In this document: positions 1-8,517 of the stretch, piece after piece | Layout of the letters: every line of letters begins with the position of its first letter | How positions within the stretch are numbered: the first letter of the stretch is position 1 | Source: Acetobacteroides hydrogenigenes | GTDB taxonomy: Bacteria; Bacteroidota; Bacteroidia; Bacteroidales; ZOR0009 | Assembly: GCF_004340205.1 (NCBI RefSeq) | Contig: NZ_SLWB01000022.1 | Span: forward strand, 1 to 42,522 | Direction: 5' to 3' | Length of the DNA stretch: 42,522 bases | Notes under the pieces: model-generated | The model's input: the letters and a program-made list of their open reading frames with translations, nothing else | Database searches by the model: none | What the model was told of the DNA's origin: nothing | Translations under genes and position numbers: made by a program

Positions 1-171
1 TATTCTCCAGATTTTATCCGCGAAAAGTTGGATTACTTGCACGATAATCCCGTACGTGCAGGCTTAGTTACTAAACCCGAAGATTACCTATATTCGAGCG
101 CTCGCAGCTACGCTGGATTGGATGGCGTTTTGGATGTGGTACAAATAGACTTACCGTGGATAACCTACTAA
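1..171 (+). CDS. REP-associated tyrosine transposase (Y1/IS200-like), C-terminal fragment
   Basis: The reading frame is open from the first base and stops at 169-171, giving 56 residues of a protein that begins outside the window. It contains [14 protein letters not shown] followed by [14 protein letters not shown], the hallmark tail of RAYT proteins (usual form [12 protein letters not shown], then PEDYxYSS). RAYTs are single-strand HUH nucleases related to IS200/IS605 transposases that act on REP hairpins and are usually single-copy domesticated genes. The HUH and catalytic Tyr lie upstream of the window, so activity cannot be judged. Nested hairpins directly downstream fit the RAYT-REP association. 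Identification of the family is secure; intactness is unknown. Confidence 0.85.
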   Translation, partial: YSPDFIREKLDYLHDNPVRAGLVTKPEDYLYSSARSYAGLDGVLDVVQIDLPWITY

Positions 172-182
172 TTGCGGGCAGT

Positions 183-296
183 AGACCGCTACTTAGCAGA
201 GTCGAAGTTACAAACTTCGCTTCGCTAGCCGTAGTCTAATTCAAACGCACAGGGCTCGGCGGAATTTGTAATTCCGTCGTACCTAAGTAGCGGTCT
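183..296. repeat. REP/BIME-like nested inverted repeat behind the transposase gene
   Basis: A 14-bp perfect inverted repeat (agaccgctacttag at 183-196, its complement at 283-296) encloses two small perfect hairpins: cgaagtt/aacttcg at 203-219 with a 3-nt loop, and cggaatt/aattccg at 260-276 with a 3-nt loop. Such a bipartite palindromic unit next to a RAYT gene is what REP/BIME elements look like. That it is this RAYT's substrate is inference. The rest of the gene-free stretch 172-597 holds a 17-bp direct repeat (taaaccagcaaaaccat at 315-331 and 450-466) and a minus-strand terminator. Confidence 0.65.
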
Positions 297-471
297 AAGA
301 CCGCCATTAAACGATAAACCAGCAAAACCATACACCAGCGCAGCCACCACTACGGCTGCCCGGTTATCTGCTTACGGTCGTTCACCTGTTACCGCCAAAG
401 TAAAGGCTTACCCTGCAGTCGCTCCCTTTTAACCTGAACGTATAACCCGTAAACCAGCAAAACCATGCAAC

Positions 472-499
472 AAAAAAAAGTACCCGCTTACGCAGGTAC
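472..499 (-). terminator. Rho-independent terminator of the DUF6261-like gene
   Basis: Read on the minus strand, an 8-bp stem (gtacctgc / gcgggtac, one T-G pair) closes a GTAA tetraloop and is followed by eight T residues. It lies about 100 bp after the stop codon at 598. Confidence 0.8.
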
Positions 500-597
500 C
501 CCTTAACACCCAATAACACTAAACTAAACAGATCTATCCATCTTCGCTAAGGTAGAAGCTTACCTCCACGTTCATTCCTATTTGGTAAAAAGTACGC

Positions 598-1524
598 CTA
601 TTCGGTAGTGTTGTTATCCTCTAACGCCTTCTTCTCCTGAGGTAGCGGCTCTATGTCCAGCTGATTGGCATCGGGCAGCTGCTGCCCAACCAGCTGATCG
701 GCATCGGGCTCAGCAATGGGCTGCGAGGGCACCTCCTGAGCCAGCGGCTTCCGCTTGGCCGCCTTTGGGGTTGGCTTATCCTTACCGTTCTCCTCGGCCT
801 CCTTCTTGGCGTTTTCGGCACGGGTGGCCTTGGCTTTTAGCGTTTGCTGCTTAACCTCGGTAATCACGTTCATCTTCTCTACCATGTCTAGCAGCAGCGG
901 CTCGTCGGAGGTTAGCAGCAGCCCATCTATGGCAGTAAAAAGGTTGGAAGCGGCATCGACAACAACCTTTAGCGCCTTAGAGGTGCATATATCGTTCTGC
1001 TCCTCAGCCCAAACCTCAATGCGCTGCTTGTCGGCCTCCAGAAACTTGACATTGGCCGCCTTTAGGTTGGTTAACGCCTTACCCGCACCAATGCCGCCAA
1101 CGGCTTCCTTTAGGTTTTCGGACTCTAGGGCATTAAACAGCCCCTGAAGGGTTGCGCTAAGCTTATCAGGGGGTAACGTCTGCATCCGCCACCCGTGCAG
1201 CTTAATGGTGTTTACTACCAGCACTGCCTGCTGCCGCTCCACGGTATCGCTGCTCTTTAGCGCCGACTCTGCAACGCCTCTGAAGTGAAGGAAATCCTTT
1301 TTACGAATGCTATGCCGCTCGGCGCGCAAGCTGCTGTACAGGGTAGTATCAACCTTACTGGACGATTGAACGGCTAAATCTATCGCACTCGAGAATGGGG
1401 TGTACACCTTTGTCAGCAAAGCTTTCAAGGTTGGGTAGCTCTCTATTACGTTGCGTATATCAACAGAATAGGTAATCGATTCGCCATTGGTTAATCGGTG
1501 TTGGTCTAGTTTAAGTAGCTCCAT
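598..1524 (-). CDS. DUF6261-like protein of unknown function
   Basis: 308 residues, no signal peptide and no membrane segment, so probably cytoplasmic. The first 220 residues are largely helical. Their layout resembles the Bacteroidota family DUF6261: a polar D/E-R-x-x region near residue 68 (LRAERHSIRKKDF), a mid-protein segment rich in A and L, and an L-x-x-AN-x-x-F motif near 153-160. The last 80 residues are low-complexity: first a Lys/Ala/Glu stretch, then an acidic Pro/Gln tail with repeated DADQL/DANQL. The start at 1524 is supported by a good promoter 30 bp upstream, and a strong terminator follows. It is a single-gene transcript. The family call is from memory of pattern only; no function is known. 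Confidence 0.75.
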   Translation of the reverse strand: MELLKLDQHRLTNGESITYSVDIRNVIESYPTLKALLTKVYTPFSSAIDLAVQSSSKVDTTLYSSLRAERHSIRKKDFLHFRGVAESALKSSDTVERQQAVLVVNTIKLHGWRMQTLPPDKLSATLQGLFNALESENLKEAVGGIGAGKALTNLKAANVKFLEADKQRIEVWAEEQNDICTSKALKVVVDAASNLFTAIDGLLLTSDEPLLLDMVEKMNVITEVKQQTLKAKATRAENAKKEAEENGKDKPTPKAAKRKPLAQEVPSQPIAEPDADQLVGQQLPDANQLDIEPLPQEKKALEDNNTTE

Positions 1525-1553
1525 ATGCTATAAGAATATTGGTTATTACTACT

Positions 1554-1585
1554 CAAATCTACAACAGTGCTAATTAACATGTCAA
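1554..1585 (-). promoter_or_regulatory. Bacteroidota-type promoter for the DUF6261-like gene
   Basis: On the minus strand TTG (1585-1583) is followed after 21 bp by TAGATTTG (1561-1554), a full match to the Bacteroidota -7 element TAnnTTTG. The start codon lies 30 bp downstream, the same spacing seen at other promoters in this window. Confidence 0.6.
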
Positions 1586-1823
1586 GCGAAATAAATAGAT
1601 TTTTTAACGTCTATCATTAATTTATACTCATTCTAAATATAATTGCACGCCAACATACATGGCAGCCCATAACGAAGGCTAATAGTGCTACTGGAGAGCT
1701 CGCAAAAATGGAAATACCTTAGGCATCATTCGCCACAAAATGGGATATCAGCAGCTTAAGCATGCAGCAATCGACACCAAGAGGTGTGCAATTTAATGTA
1801 GGGTTTGCAGCAGCTGCGCCAAA

Positions 1824-2075
1824 ACATGTACAAACTTGGATTCCGGAAGCTAATGTTCATGGCACGAACAGCTAAATCCGAGATTCGGAATTAGCTATTC
1901 GTGCCATGAACAGCTAAAATCGGATTCCGGAATTAGCTGTTCGTGCCGAAGAATACCCCGATGTCATTTCCGGAAAGCGATGTTCGTGCCATGAAATGTT
2001 AATTCCGAGCATCGGATTTAGCTGTTCGTGCCGAAGAATACGCCAATGTTGCTTCCGGGAAAGACTGTTAGCGCC
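1824..2075. repeat. Tandem array of 42/43-bp internally palindromic units
   Basis: Units abut without spacers: 1866-1907 (42 bp), 1908-1950 (43), 1951-1992 (42), 1993-2035 (43), with partial or diverged units at about 1824-1865 and 2036-2075. Each starts GAATA or GAACA (one GAAAT), has TTCCGGAA or a variant in the middle and, in the four central units, ends TTCGTGCC. Lengths alternate 42/43, and every second unit is most alike: 24 bases from 1933 and from 2018 are identical, 85 bp apart. Units are themselves palindromes; 1854-1881 and 1885-1912 form 28-bp arms with 26 matches and a 3-base loop. It lies between two minus-strand genes. No protein frame is maintained because 43 is not divisible by three. 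The remainder of 1590-1820 holds nothing recognisable. Confidence 0.8.
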
Positions 2076-2130
2076 TCAAAATGCCACATCCAGAGTTCCA
2101 TTTTTTGCTTTCGCCGAAAAAATGAAAGGG

Positions 2131-3660
2131 CTACTTGGCTACAACATTGCTAATATGGTAGGGAGCCCCGGTTCGAGGTATCCGAAATACGGCCACCTGC
2201 CTATCGGTGCTGTTGTTGGTTACGGTTGCCGAGCAGCCATTGCTATCGGTTACGGTAACGCTCACATTAGGGTAGGCCACAATATCGGTAGTGCCTATGG
2301 GGAAAAGCGTATCGTTGTCGGGAGCGGTAAGCGTAGGTGCTGGAGTAGTGGCGTTGATTAAGCTAAAGCCTGTAGTGGTAACCGTCCACGAGTAGCTGCT
2401 ATAGCTACCCGAAGTTCCAAGAGCGATGCTGCTTCCGGCACATATTGCGGTACTACCCAGCACGGGTGCTGGCTGCGGGTTTACGGTGATGCTCAGCGCA
2501 TCGGAAGGAGGTCCAGAAGTACTGCTCGCATTTACACCCGTTACACCGACCAACGCCACTCCCGAAAAGAGAGGATTCCAGGTAATGGTAGCCGAAGTTC
2601 CCGTACCGGAAATTGTTCCTGGGGATATCGTGCCGCTTTGCTGTACGATGCTCCAGGCATAGGTACTAGCGCCGCTAGTAGCCGTGGTTTGAACGGTTGA
2701 GGTAAGCGTTCCCTGACATATGGGGGTAGCACCCGTTGGGGTGGTGGGCTTAGCGGGAGTAGTGGTAACCGAAAAAACACCGGTTGAAGCGGATTTAAAG
2801 CAGCTACCATTACGCCCATATACGGTCACCACATCTCCATTTTGCAGCAAAGCCGTAGTAAAAACCTTGCTCGTTCCAGAATACGCAGGAGTAGTAGCCC
2901 CTCCAATATAGAAAGAGTACGAGCTAAAGGTTCCTGTTGTAGTAGCTGTAATGGTCACGCTTGTACCAGAGGCGATGGTATAGCCCGGAGATACGCTAAG
3001 CGAAATAGTTCCCGAAGCAGCACAAGCGTACTCCTGAAACTCCTCGAAAATAGGGTCTTTAACCAGCTGATCGAAGTTCTTAATGTCGCTGGTGTTACCA
3101 CCTGGAATAGGGTTCACATAAGTATCGCCATTCTGACTATTAATAATATTGGCGCTTGAAGCCCCCCCTGCAAGAATTACATTTCCTCCATTGTTAAGGT
3201 CAATATTCCCATTATTTGCCGCATTTACAGCTCCAAGGACAATAAGTAAACCGCCAATATAATCGGTAGGATTGCTCGGATCAGCCTTACCATAAACGCT
3301 TATAGTTGTATTTTTATTCAAGGTAACACCCCCACGTACAACAAGCTTACCCGTTTCGCAGACAACTATTTGCGAAGGATCATTTAGAACCAAGCTACCC
3401 GTAATCTCCAACTTTCCTGAGACAACGAGATACCCACCAGAATTAACAGTAAGACTCCCGCTTCTAATGTATGATGTTCCATCATTAGGAACACCCTGAG
3501 TTCCAGAAACAGAAGCGTTAGCAACATTATAGTTCGTTGAGAAACTCGGACACGCCTGCCCCCACCCCAACATAGGCGTAAGCAAGAGTACCAGCACAAC
3601 CACGTAAGCATACGGATTTCCCCCTTTAATGTGGGCGTAACAATTCCCCACCATACACAT
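2131..3660 (-). CDS. Secreted PKD-like/Ig-like repeat surface protein, probably truncated at the C-terminus
   Basis: 509 residues. A hydrophobic stretch at about residues 18-34 ending in GWGQA is a signal peptide; Met3 is an alternative start. Residues 40-200 form a beta-rich N-terminal region with recurring Gly-Asn turns. At least three Ig/PKD-like modules follow, recognisable by CxGSCF, PICQGTLTSTVQ, TAICAGSSIALGTSG and VTDSNGCSATVTN, and typical of Bacteroidota adhesins and gliding-motility surface proteins. Such proteins normally run much longer and end in a type IX secretion sorting domain. This one stops at RTGAPYHISNVVAK, a phrase that in relatives tends to lead into another module, so the 3' part seems lost. 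The tandem array begins some 55 bp beyond the stop. Secretion is secure; the exact role is not. Confidence 0.75.
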   Translation of the reverse strand: MCMVGNCYAHIKGGNPYAYVVVLVLLLTPMLGWGQACPSFSTNYNVANASVSGTQGVPNDGTSYIRSGSLTVNSGGYLVVSGKLEITGSLVLNDPSQIVVCETGKLVVRGGVTLNKNTTISVYGKADPSNPTDYIGGLLIVLGAVNAANNGNIDLNNGGNVILAGGASSANIINSQNGDTYVNPIPGGNTSDIKNFDQLVKDPIFEEFQEYACAASGTISLSVSPGYTIASGTSVTITATTTGTFSSYSFYIGGATTPAYSGTSKVFTTALLQNGDVVTVYGRNGSCFKSASTGVFSVTTTPAKPTTPTGATPICQGTLTSTVQTTATSGASTYAWSIVQQSGTISPGTISGTGTSATITWNPLFSGVALVGVTGVNASSTSGPPSDALSITVNPQPAPVLGSTAICAGSSIALGTSGSYSSYSWTVTTTGFSLINATTPAPTLTAPDNDTLFPIGTTDIVAYPNVSVTVTDSNGCSATVTNNSTDRQVAVFRIPRTGAPYHISNVVAK

Positions 3661-4082
3661 CTTCGATTAAAAATTGGAACCTCCAGCCTTGGATTCCTAT
3701 ACAATTCTAAATACGATTCAAAAGTTAGTACAACAAACTTGCACATAACCCTACAAAGATTGAAAATTAAATTACGATTCCATTCTGTATCAACAGGAAC
3801 AAATAATAAACAATATCAAAAAACGTGTTAAATATCAAGCTGAAAGCCGTAAGTCGTAAGATTACATGGCAGAGACAATGGGCATCCACAGCCCGGTAGC
3901 CAAGCGGAGCCGGGGCTAAAGACAGAAACAGGTGAACAGTGACGGGCTACCAAGTGAACTTGTGATCCAGTAAAGGGTAAACAGCGAGGAAGTATTTTTC
4001 ACCTTTCATTTTTCATTCACCTAACATCTAATATCTAGCGTCTAATGTCTAAAACGATAGCCGATCTTTCCCCACAATTTGC
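3661..4082. other. Intergenic region with low-complexity repeats
   Basis: No gene seen between the adhesin start and glyS. It contains a GC-rich imperfect hairpin at about 3890-3917 (agcccgg ... ccggggct) and a short degenerate tandem tract at about 4021-4053 built on tctaa (catcta / atatcta / gtctaa), preceded by two copies of ttcatttttcatt-like sequence. These look like decayed simple repeats. Confidence 0.5.
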
Positions 4083-4090
4083 TACATTTG
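4083..4090 (+). promoter_or_regulatory. -7 element of the glyS promoter
   Basis: TACATTTG is an exact match to TAnnTTTG and ends 28 bp before the glyS ATG. No clear TTG is seen at -33. Its position also shows that the longer reading frame starting at 4079 cannot be the real one. Confidence 0.55.
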
Positions 4091-4117
4091 CGGTTTAAGC
4101 ATAAATTTTCGAGCAGC

Positions 4118-5668
4118 ATGAACGAGGATATCTTCAAAAAGCTAATTGCACACTCTAAGGAGTACGGGTTTATCTTCCCATCGAGCGAGATTTACGATGG
4201 GTTGGGAGCCGTTTACGATTACGGTCAGATGGGCGCCGAGCTCAAGAACAACATTAAGCGCTACTGGTGGGATGCCATGGTTCGCCTCAACGAGAATATT
4301 GTGGGGATCGATTCGGCCATCTTCATGCACCCCCGCATTTGGGAGGCATCGGGCCACGTGGGCGCATTCAACGACCCGCTAATCGACAACAAGGACTCCA
4401 AGAAGCGCTACCGCGCCGATGTGCTGGTTGAAGATCATATCGCCAAAATAGAGGAGAAGATTGAGAAGGAGGTGGAGAAAGCTCGCAAGCGCTTCGGCGA
4501 ATCGTTCGACGAGGCACAGTTCCGCACCACCAATCCTCGCGTACTCGAGAACACCCAAAAGATAGAAGAAATCCGCCATAAGCTGGCCGACGTGATGAAC
4601 GCCAACGACCTAGAGGCTTTCCGTCAGCTGATCATCGACCTCGATATCGTTTGCCCCATCTCGGGCAGCCGCAACTGGACCGACGTTCGCCAGTTCAACC
4701 TCATGTTCTCGACCCAAATGGGTTCGGTGAGCGAGGACGCCAACGTTATCTACCTTCGCCCGGAGACGGCTCAGGGTATCTTCGTCAACTACCTCAACGT
4801 GCAGAAGACTGGCCGTATGAAGCTTCCTTTTGGTATCGCCCAGATTGGCAAGGCTTTCCGTAACGAGATCGTTGCCCGTCAGTTCATCTTCCGCATGCGC
4901 GAGTTCGAGCAGATGGAGATGCAGTTCTTCATCCGCCCTGGAAGCGAGATGCAGTGGTACGAGCACTGGAAGCAGTTCCGCCTAAAGTGGCACAAGGCGC
5001 TTGGCCTTGGCGACAGGAAGTACCGCTTCCACGATCACGATAAGCTGGCCCACTACGCCAACGCCGCAGCCGATATCGAGTTCGAATTCCCATTCGGATT
5101 CAAGGAGCTCGAGGGTATCCACTCGCGTACCGACTTCGACCTAAGCAGCCACGAGAAGTTCTCGGGCAAGAAGCTCCGCTACTTCGACCCAGAAACCAAC
5201 GAGAGCTACGTTCCATACGTGGTAGAAACCTCGATTGGGGTAGACCGTATGGTACTTGCCGTTCTTTCGACCGCATACGAAGAGGAGAAGATCACCAAGG
5301 AGGATGGTTCGGTAGACGAGCGCGTGGTAATGCGCATTCCACCAGCATTGGCTCCTATCAAGATGGCCGTTATGCCGTTGATTAAGAAGGACGGACTTCC
5401 AGAAAAGGCTCGCGAAATCATGAACGAGCTTAAGTTCGACTTCATGTGCCAGTACGACGAGAAGGACTCTATCGGTAAGCGCTACCGCCGTCAGGATGCC
5501 ATTGGTACTCCTTTCTGCGTAACCATCGACCACCAAACCCTAGAGGACAACATGGTTACCATCCGCTACCGCGACACCATGGAGCAGGAGCGCGTGCCAA
5601 TCTCATCGCTTCGCGGCATCATGGAGGAAAAGGTTTCGATGCGCAACCTACTTACCCAGCTAATGTAA
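4118..5668 (+). CDS. glyS: Glycyl-tRNA synthetase (single-chain, homodimeric class II type)
   Basis: 516 residues; charges tRNA-Gly with glycine in the cytoplasm. Class II motifs are clear. YDYGQMGAELKNNIKRYWWD near residue 30 is the motif-1 region. RPETAQGIFVNYLNV, then GKAFRNEI and FRMREFEQMEMQFF, form motif 2. ETSIGVDRMVLAVL is motif 3. The C-terminal 100 residues form the anticodon-binding domain (DEKDSIGKRYRRQDAIGTPFC). This is the type found in Bacteroidota, Gram-positives and eukaryotes, not the alpha2-beta2 enzyme of Proteobacteria. I chose the ATG at 4118 because the family begins here (MNEDIFKKLI) and a -7 element sits just upstream. It is followed by its own terminator, so it is monocistronic. 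Confidence 0.97.
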   Translation: MNEDIFKKLIAHSKEYGFIFPSSEIYDGLGAVYDYGQMGAELKNNIKRYWWDAMVRLNENIVGIDSAIFMHPRIWEASGHVGAFNDPLIDNKDSKKRYRADVLVEDHIAKIEEKIEKEVEKARKRFGESFDEAQFRTTNPRVLENTQKIEEIRHKLADVMNANDLEAFRQLIIDLDIVCPISGSRNWTDVRQFNLMFSTQMGSVSEDANVIYLRPETAQGIFVNYLNVQKTGRMKLPFGIAQIGKAFRNEIVARQFIFRMREFEQMEMQFFIRPGSEMQWYEHWKQFRLKWHKALGLGDRKYRFHDHDKLAHYANAAADIEFEFPFGFKELEGIHSRTDFDLSSHEKFSGKKLRYFDPETNESYVPYVVETSIGVDRMVLAVLSTAYEEEKITKEDGSVDERVVMRIPPALAPIKMAVMPLIKKDGLPEKAREIMNELKFDFMCQYDEKDSIGKRYRRQDAIGTPFCVTIDHQTLEDNMVTIRYRDTMEQERVPISSLRGIMEEKVSMRNLLTQLM

Positions 5669-5691
5669 TCAAGCAGCTTTAGCATACACCT

Positions 5692-5728
5692 AAGAAGCAG
5701 GACTATCATGGTCCTGCTTCTTTGTTTT
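5692..5728 (+). terminator. Rho-independent terminator of glyS
   Basis: A 12-bp perfect stem (aagaagcaggac, complement at 5711-5722) with a 7-nt loop, followed by tttgtttt, 24 bp after the glyS stop. Confidence 0.85.
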
Positions 5729-5950
5729 ATATGATACAAAGCCCCATAAAAGAAGCCGGGCATCCACTAGCCTCACATCAAAGCTTCCGCATCAACATTA
5801 ACAGTAGTCCTCTTCCAATATTGCCTGAGTGAACTTTTTGGCACGTTTTATGTTCGATAATTCAAAAGATAACAAGGTAAGTAGCACACCCATTACAAAC
5901 CAATTAGTATCTATTAACCGTAACTAACAACACCGATGCAACAATAGACC

Positions 5951-5958
5951 TAACTTTG
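5951..5958 (+). promoter_or_regulatory. -7 element upstream of the OmpA-type lipoprotein gene
   Basis: TAACTTTG matches TAnnTTTG exactly. No TTG stands 19-21 bp upstream. The leader to the ATG at 6026 would be about 60 nt. The rest of the gap 5729-6025 is AT-rich with nothing else recognised. Confidence 0.5.
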
Positions 5959-6025
5959 CTTTCAAGGTACATAAAGACATATTAAGCAAGTAGACTCTAC
6001 TAACGATACGTTAACGCAGAAAACA

Positions 6026-6745
6026 ATGAAACTCAAATTAAAATTACAAAACATGAGAAACTTCAACGTACTTGCCGCAATGTTCTTAAGCGGTGCAATT
6101 TTACTAAGTAGCTGCGCTGGAACCAGCAACACAACAAAAGGCGGTGTAATTGGAGGAGCAAGCGGAGCGCTTATAGGTGCAGGTATTGGAGCCTTAGCAG
6201 GTAAAGGCAAGGGCGCTGCTATTGGTGCTGCAGTTGGCGGTGCTGTAGGTGCAGGTGCTGGTGTACTTATCGGCCGCAAGATGGACAAGCAAAAAGCAGA
6301 ACTTGAAAAAATTCAAGGGGCACAAGTTGAGTCTGTAAAGGATGCGAATAACCTAGACGCCATAAAGGTTACCTTCGATAGTGGTATCCTATTTGCCACA
6401 GGTAAAAGTACATTAAGTGCAGATTCTAAGACTGCTCTTACCAACTTTGCCAACTCGCTTAAGAATACACCAGAAACTGACGTTACCATTTATGGTCACA
6501 CCGACAATACCGGTAGCCGCGAGGTTAACGAAAAGCTTTCTATGAGCCGAGCTAGCGCCGTTGCAACCTACCTCAACAACCAAGGTGTAGCCATGAGCCG
6601 CATGACCACCATGGGTAAGGCTTGGGATGAGCCCGTTGCCGACAACGCAACAGCCGATGGCCGCGCCAAGAACCGTCGCGTTGAGATCTACATCACTGCC
6701 AACAAGAACATGATCCAGCAGGCAGAACAAGGAAACTTGAAGTAG
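6026..6745 (+). CDS. OmpA-family lipoprotein with glycine-zipper domain
   Basis: 239 residues. The N-terminal hydrophobic stretch ends in LLSSC, a lipobox, so the protein is lipid-anchored in the outer membrane. Residues 38-85 form a glycine zipper with repeated GAGIGALAGKGKGAAIGAA-like segments, usually membrane-associated. After a short charged linker the C-terminal 110 residues are an OmpA/MotB peptidoglycan-binding domain: TIYGHTDNTGSREVNEKLS with the NxxLSxxRA-type helix, ending DGRAKNRRVEIYI. It probably links the outer membrane to the cell wall, like YiaD/Pal-type proteins. Met10 (6053) is an equally good start; the signal peptide is closer to it. A strong terminator follows. Confidence 0.9.
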   Translation: MKLKLKLQNMRNFNVLAAMFLSGAILLSSCAGTSNTTKGGVIGGASGALIGAGIGALAGKGKGAAIGAAVGGAVGAGAGVLIGRKMDKQKAELEKIQGAQVESVKDANNLDAIKVTFDSGILFATGKSTLSADSKTALTNFANSLKNTPETDVTIYGHTDNTGSREVNEKLSMSRASAVATYLNNQGVAMSRMTTMGKAWDEPVADNATADGRAKNRRVEIYITANKNMIQQAEQGNLK

Positions 6746-6768
6746 CATATACAACGCTATTAAGAGCC

Positions 6769-6799
6769 AAAGGGCAGGAGCATTCTCCCGCCCTTTTTT
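6769..6799 (+). terminator. Rho-independent terminator of the OmpA-type gene
   Basis: Stem aaagggc-a-ggag / ctcc-c-gcccttt with one internal mismatch and a CATT loop, followed by a run of T. Confidence 0.8.
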
Positions 6800-6891
6800 A
6801 TTGCCCAAAAGGTTTGATGCACTTCAAATGCTTTTTTACTTATTTTCGTAAAAAGAAGCACACCTATACTTCCCAAAAGCAAACCTAACCT

Positions 6892-8517
6892 ATGAAGAAG
6901 ATTATTTGCATCATTCTCATTGCTTTTACATATTGCCCTTTAGCCCAAGCTACACTCTCGCGTAGCAGTATAAACAACAACCTTAACCTTGCCAACCAGT
7001 ATATATACAACAATCCAGCAAAATCAATCGAGATAGTAAATGCTACACTCCCAGAAATCATCAAATTGGGAGAAATTGACCATAAATTAAGAGCTGCACT
7101 AATAAAGGGCAGGGCATTTCTAAACATCGGCGAATACGAGTCGGCCTTTGAAACCCTTTACCCTGCATACGAGATGTGCCCTGCCCGAGAAAGCGGCTAC
7201 CAAATGCAGCTAGCCATCTTTCTTGGCGATGCATACCGATCGCTTAAGATGGATGCCAAAGCAACCACCTTTCTCGAAAAAGCCATATCGATAGCCCAAA
7301 ACGAAAAAGACTCAGCAAGCTTAGCCCTTTGCTACAATGTAATGGGATTAATAAAAGTAAGCATCAACAAAAACGAAGAAGCTGAACAATACTTCTACAA
7401 GGCACTCAACATCAACCGCCGCTTAAACAAGCCCAAATCAATAGCCTCCTGCCTAAACAACCTATGCCTTTACGAAAATAGCACTCCTCTTGAAAAGGTT
7501 AAGCTGCTCGAAGAGGCGATCGGTATTAATACATCTTTAAAAGCCAACTGGTCGATTGCCGAAAACTATAATAACATGGCCGTTCAGTTTTTCTACGCCA
7601 AACAATACCCCAAGGCATTAGATTGCCTGCAAAAAGCAGAAGCAATAGCAACGCAGCTAAAAGCGAAGGAGCTCATAGCCGACAACCACCGTTACAAGTC
7701 GTGGATATACGAAAAAATGGGGGATAATAGGAACGCCTATATCTTCTTAAAAAAACTTTACGACCTCGAGACAGAAATGCTATCCGATAAGCGTGTTAGC
7801 AAAATTGAGAGCGACAAGAATAACCGACTTCTTGCTCAAAAAGAGGAAGAAATTCTACTCAACCATAAAGAATACGAGATACAATCGCTCAAGAAAGGAC
7901 GAATAATACTTCTTTTAGGAACCCTATCCATACTTATAATTGCCGGTTTTATTGTTGTAAAGTACCAGCAAACGAAGAGAATAGAAAACCTAGCGACCCT
8001 CAAGCAGCTCGCCGAAAAGGAAAGAGAACTTGCAAAGCTGCGCCTAATCCAAACCGAGCACGAGAAACAGGGCGTAGAGGTAGAGCTGCTACATAGTAAG
8101 AATGACCTCACCAACTTCGCCTGCTACATTAAAAGCAAAAACGACTTCCTAGACAATCTCAAGGACGAGATTAAGAGCTGCTACAACCTCTCACCCGAAG
8201 AGGTGAAAAAGCATCTAAAGAAGGTTACCTCTACCATAAACCAATATCAGGCCAACAGCAACGAGCAAAACATGCTGATGGAGGAGATTGAAAAGGTAAA
8301 TACCGAATTCATTGCCCGACTCGAGCAAAGGCATCCCGACTTGACCAAAAACGAAAAACACCTTGCCTCGCTTCTACGAATCGATCTCTCTTCAAAAGAC
8401 ATCTCCATCATCACAGGATCGAGTCCAAAAACCATAAACATGGCTCGATACCGACTTCGCAAGAAGCTTCAACTCGATGGAGAAGCCGACTTAACCGAGT
8501 ACATCAAGAAGCTGTAA
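6892..8517 (+). CDS. Membrane-anchored TPR regulator with C-terminal LuxR-like HTH
   Basis: 541 residues. A signal peptide (residues 1-20) exports the N-terminal half. Residues 25-300 are tetratricopeptide repeats (for example GDAYRSLKMDAKATTFLEKAISIAQ, split across two helices, and YNVMGLIKVSINKNEEAEQYF). One transmembrane helix spans about 337-358 and is followed by a Lys/Glu-rich coiled coil. The cytoplasmic end (482-541) is a helix-turn-helix of the LuxR/GerE kind: LTKNEKHLASLLRIDLSSKDI then SPKTINMARYRLRKKL. Bacteroidota regulators with this layout sense a periplasmic ligand and activate a neighbouring operon, in the manner of SusR. The susC gene starts 186 bp downstream on the same strand, so this is the likely sensor for that locus. 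Target and ligand are inferred. Confidence 0.8.
   Translation: MKKIICIILIAFTYCPLAQATLSRSSINNNLNLANQYIYNNPAKSIEIVNATLPEIIKLGEIDHKLRAALIKGRAFLNIGEYESAFETLYPAYEMCPARESGYQMQLAIFLGDAYRSLKMDAKATTFLEKAISIAQNEKDSASLALCYNVMGLIKVSINKNEEAEQYFYKALNINRRLNKPKSIASCLNNLCLYENSTPLEKVKLLEEAIGINTSLKANWSIAENYNNMAVQFFYAKQYPKALDCLQKAEAIATQLKAKELIADNHRYKSWIYEKMGDNRNAYIFLKKLYDLETEMLSDKRVSKIESDKNNRLLAQKEEEILLNHKEYEIQSLKKGRIILLLGTLSILIIAGFIVVKYQQTKRIENLATLKQLAEKERELAKLRLIQTEHEKQGVEVELLHSKNDLTNFACYIKSKNDFLDNLKDEIKSCYNLSPEEVKKHLKKVTSTINQYQANSNEQNMLMEEIEKVNTEFIARLEQRHPDLTKNEKHLASLLRIDLSSKDISIITGSSPKTINMARYRLRKKLQLDGEADLTEYIKKL

Noticed and set aside
755-1147. 130-residue plus-strand Ser/Ala-rich reading frame
   Set aside because: Antisense to the DUF6261-like gene, which has a promoter and terminator; low-complexity composition is typical of a shadow.
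1824-2075. CRISPR array
   Set aside because: Units of 42/43 bp abut directly with no unique spacers between them, and there are no cas genes in the window.
3890-3920. tRNA fragment (ggtagccaagcgg resembles a D-arm)
   Set aside because: No acceptor stem, anticodon arm or T-arm can be folded around it.
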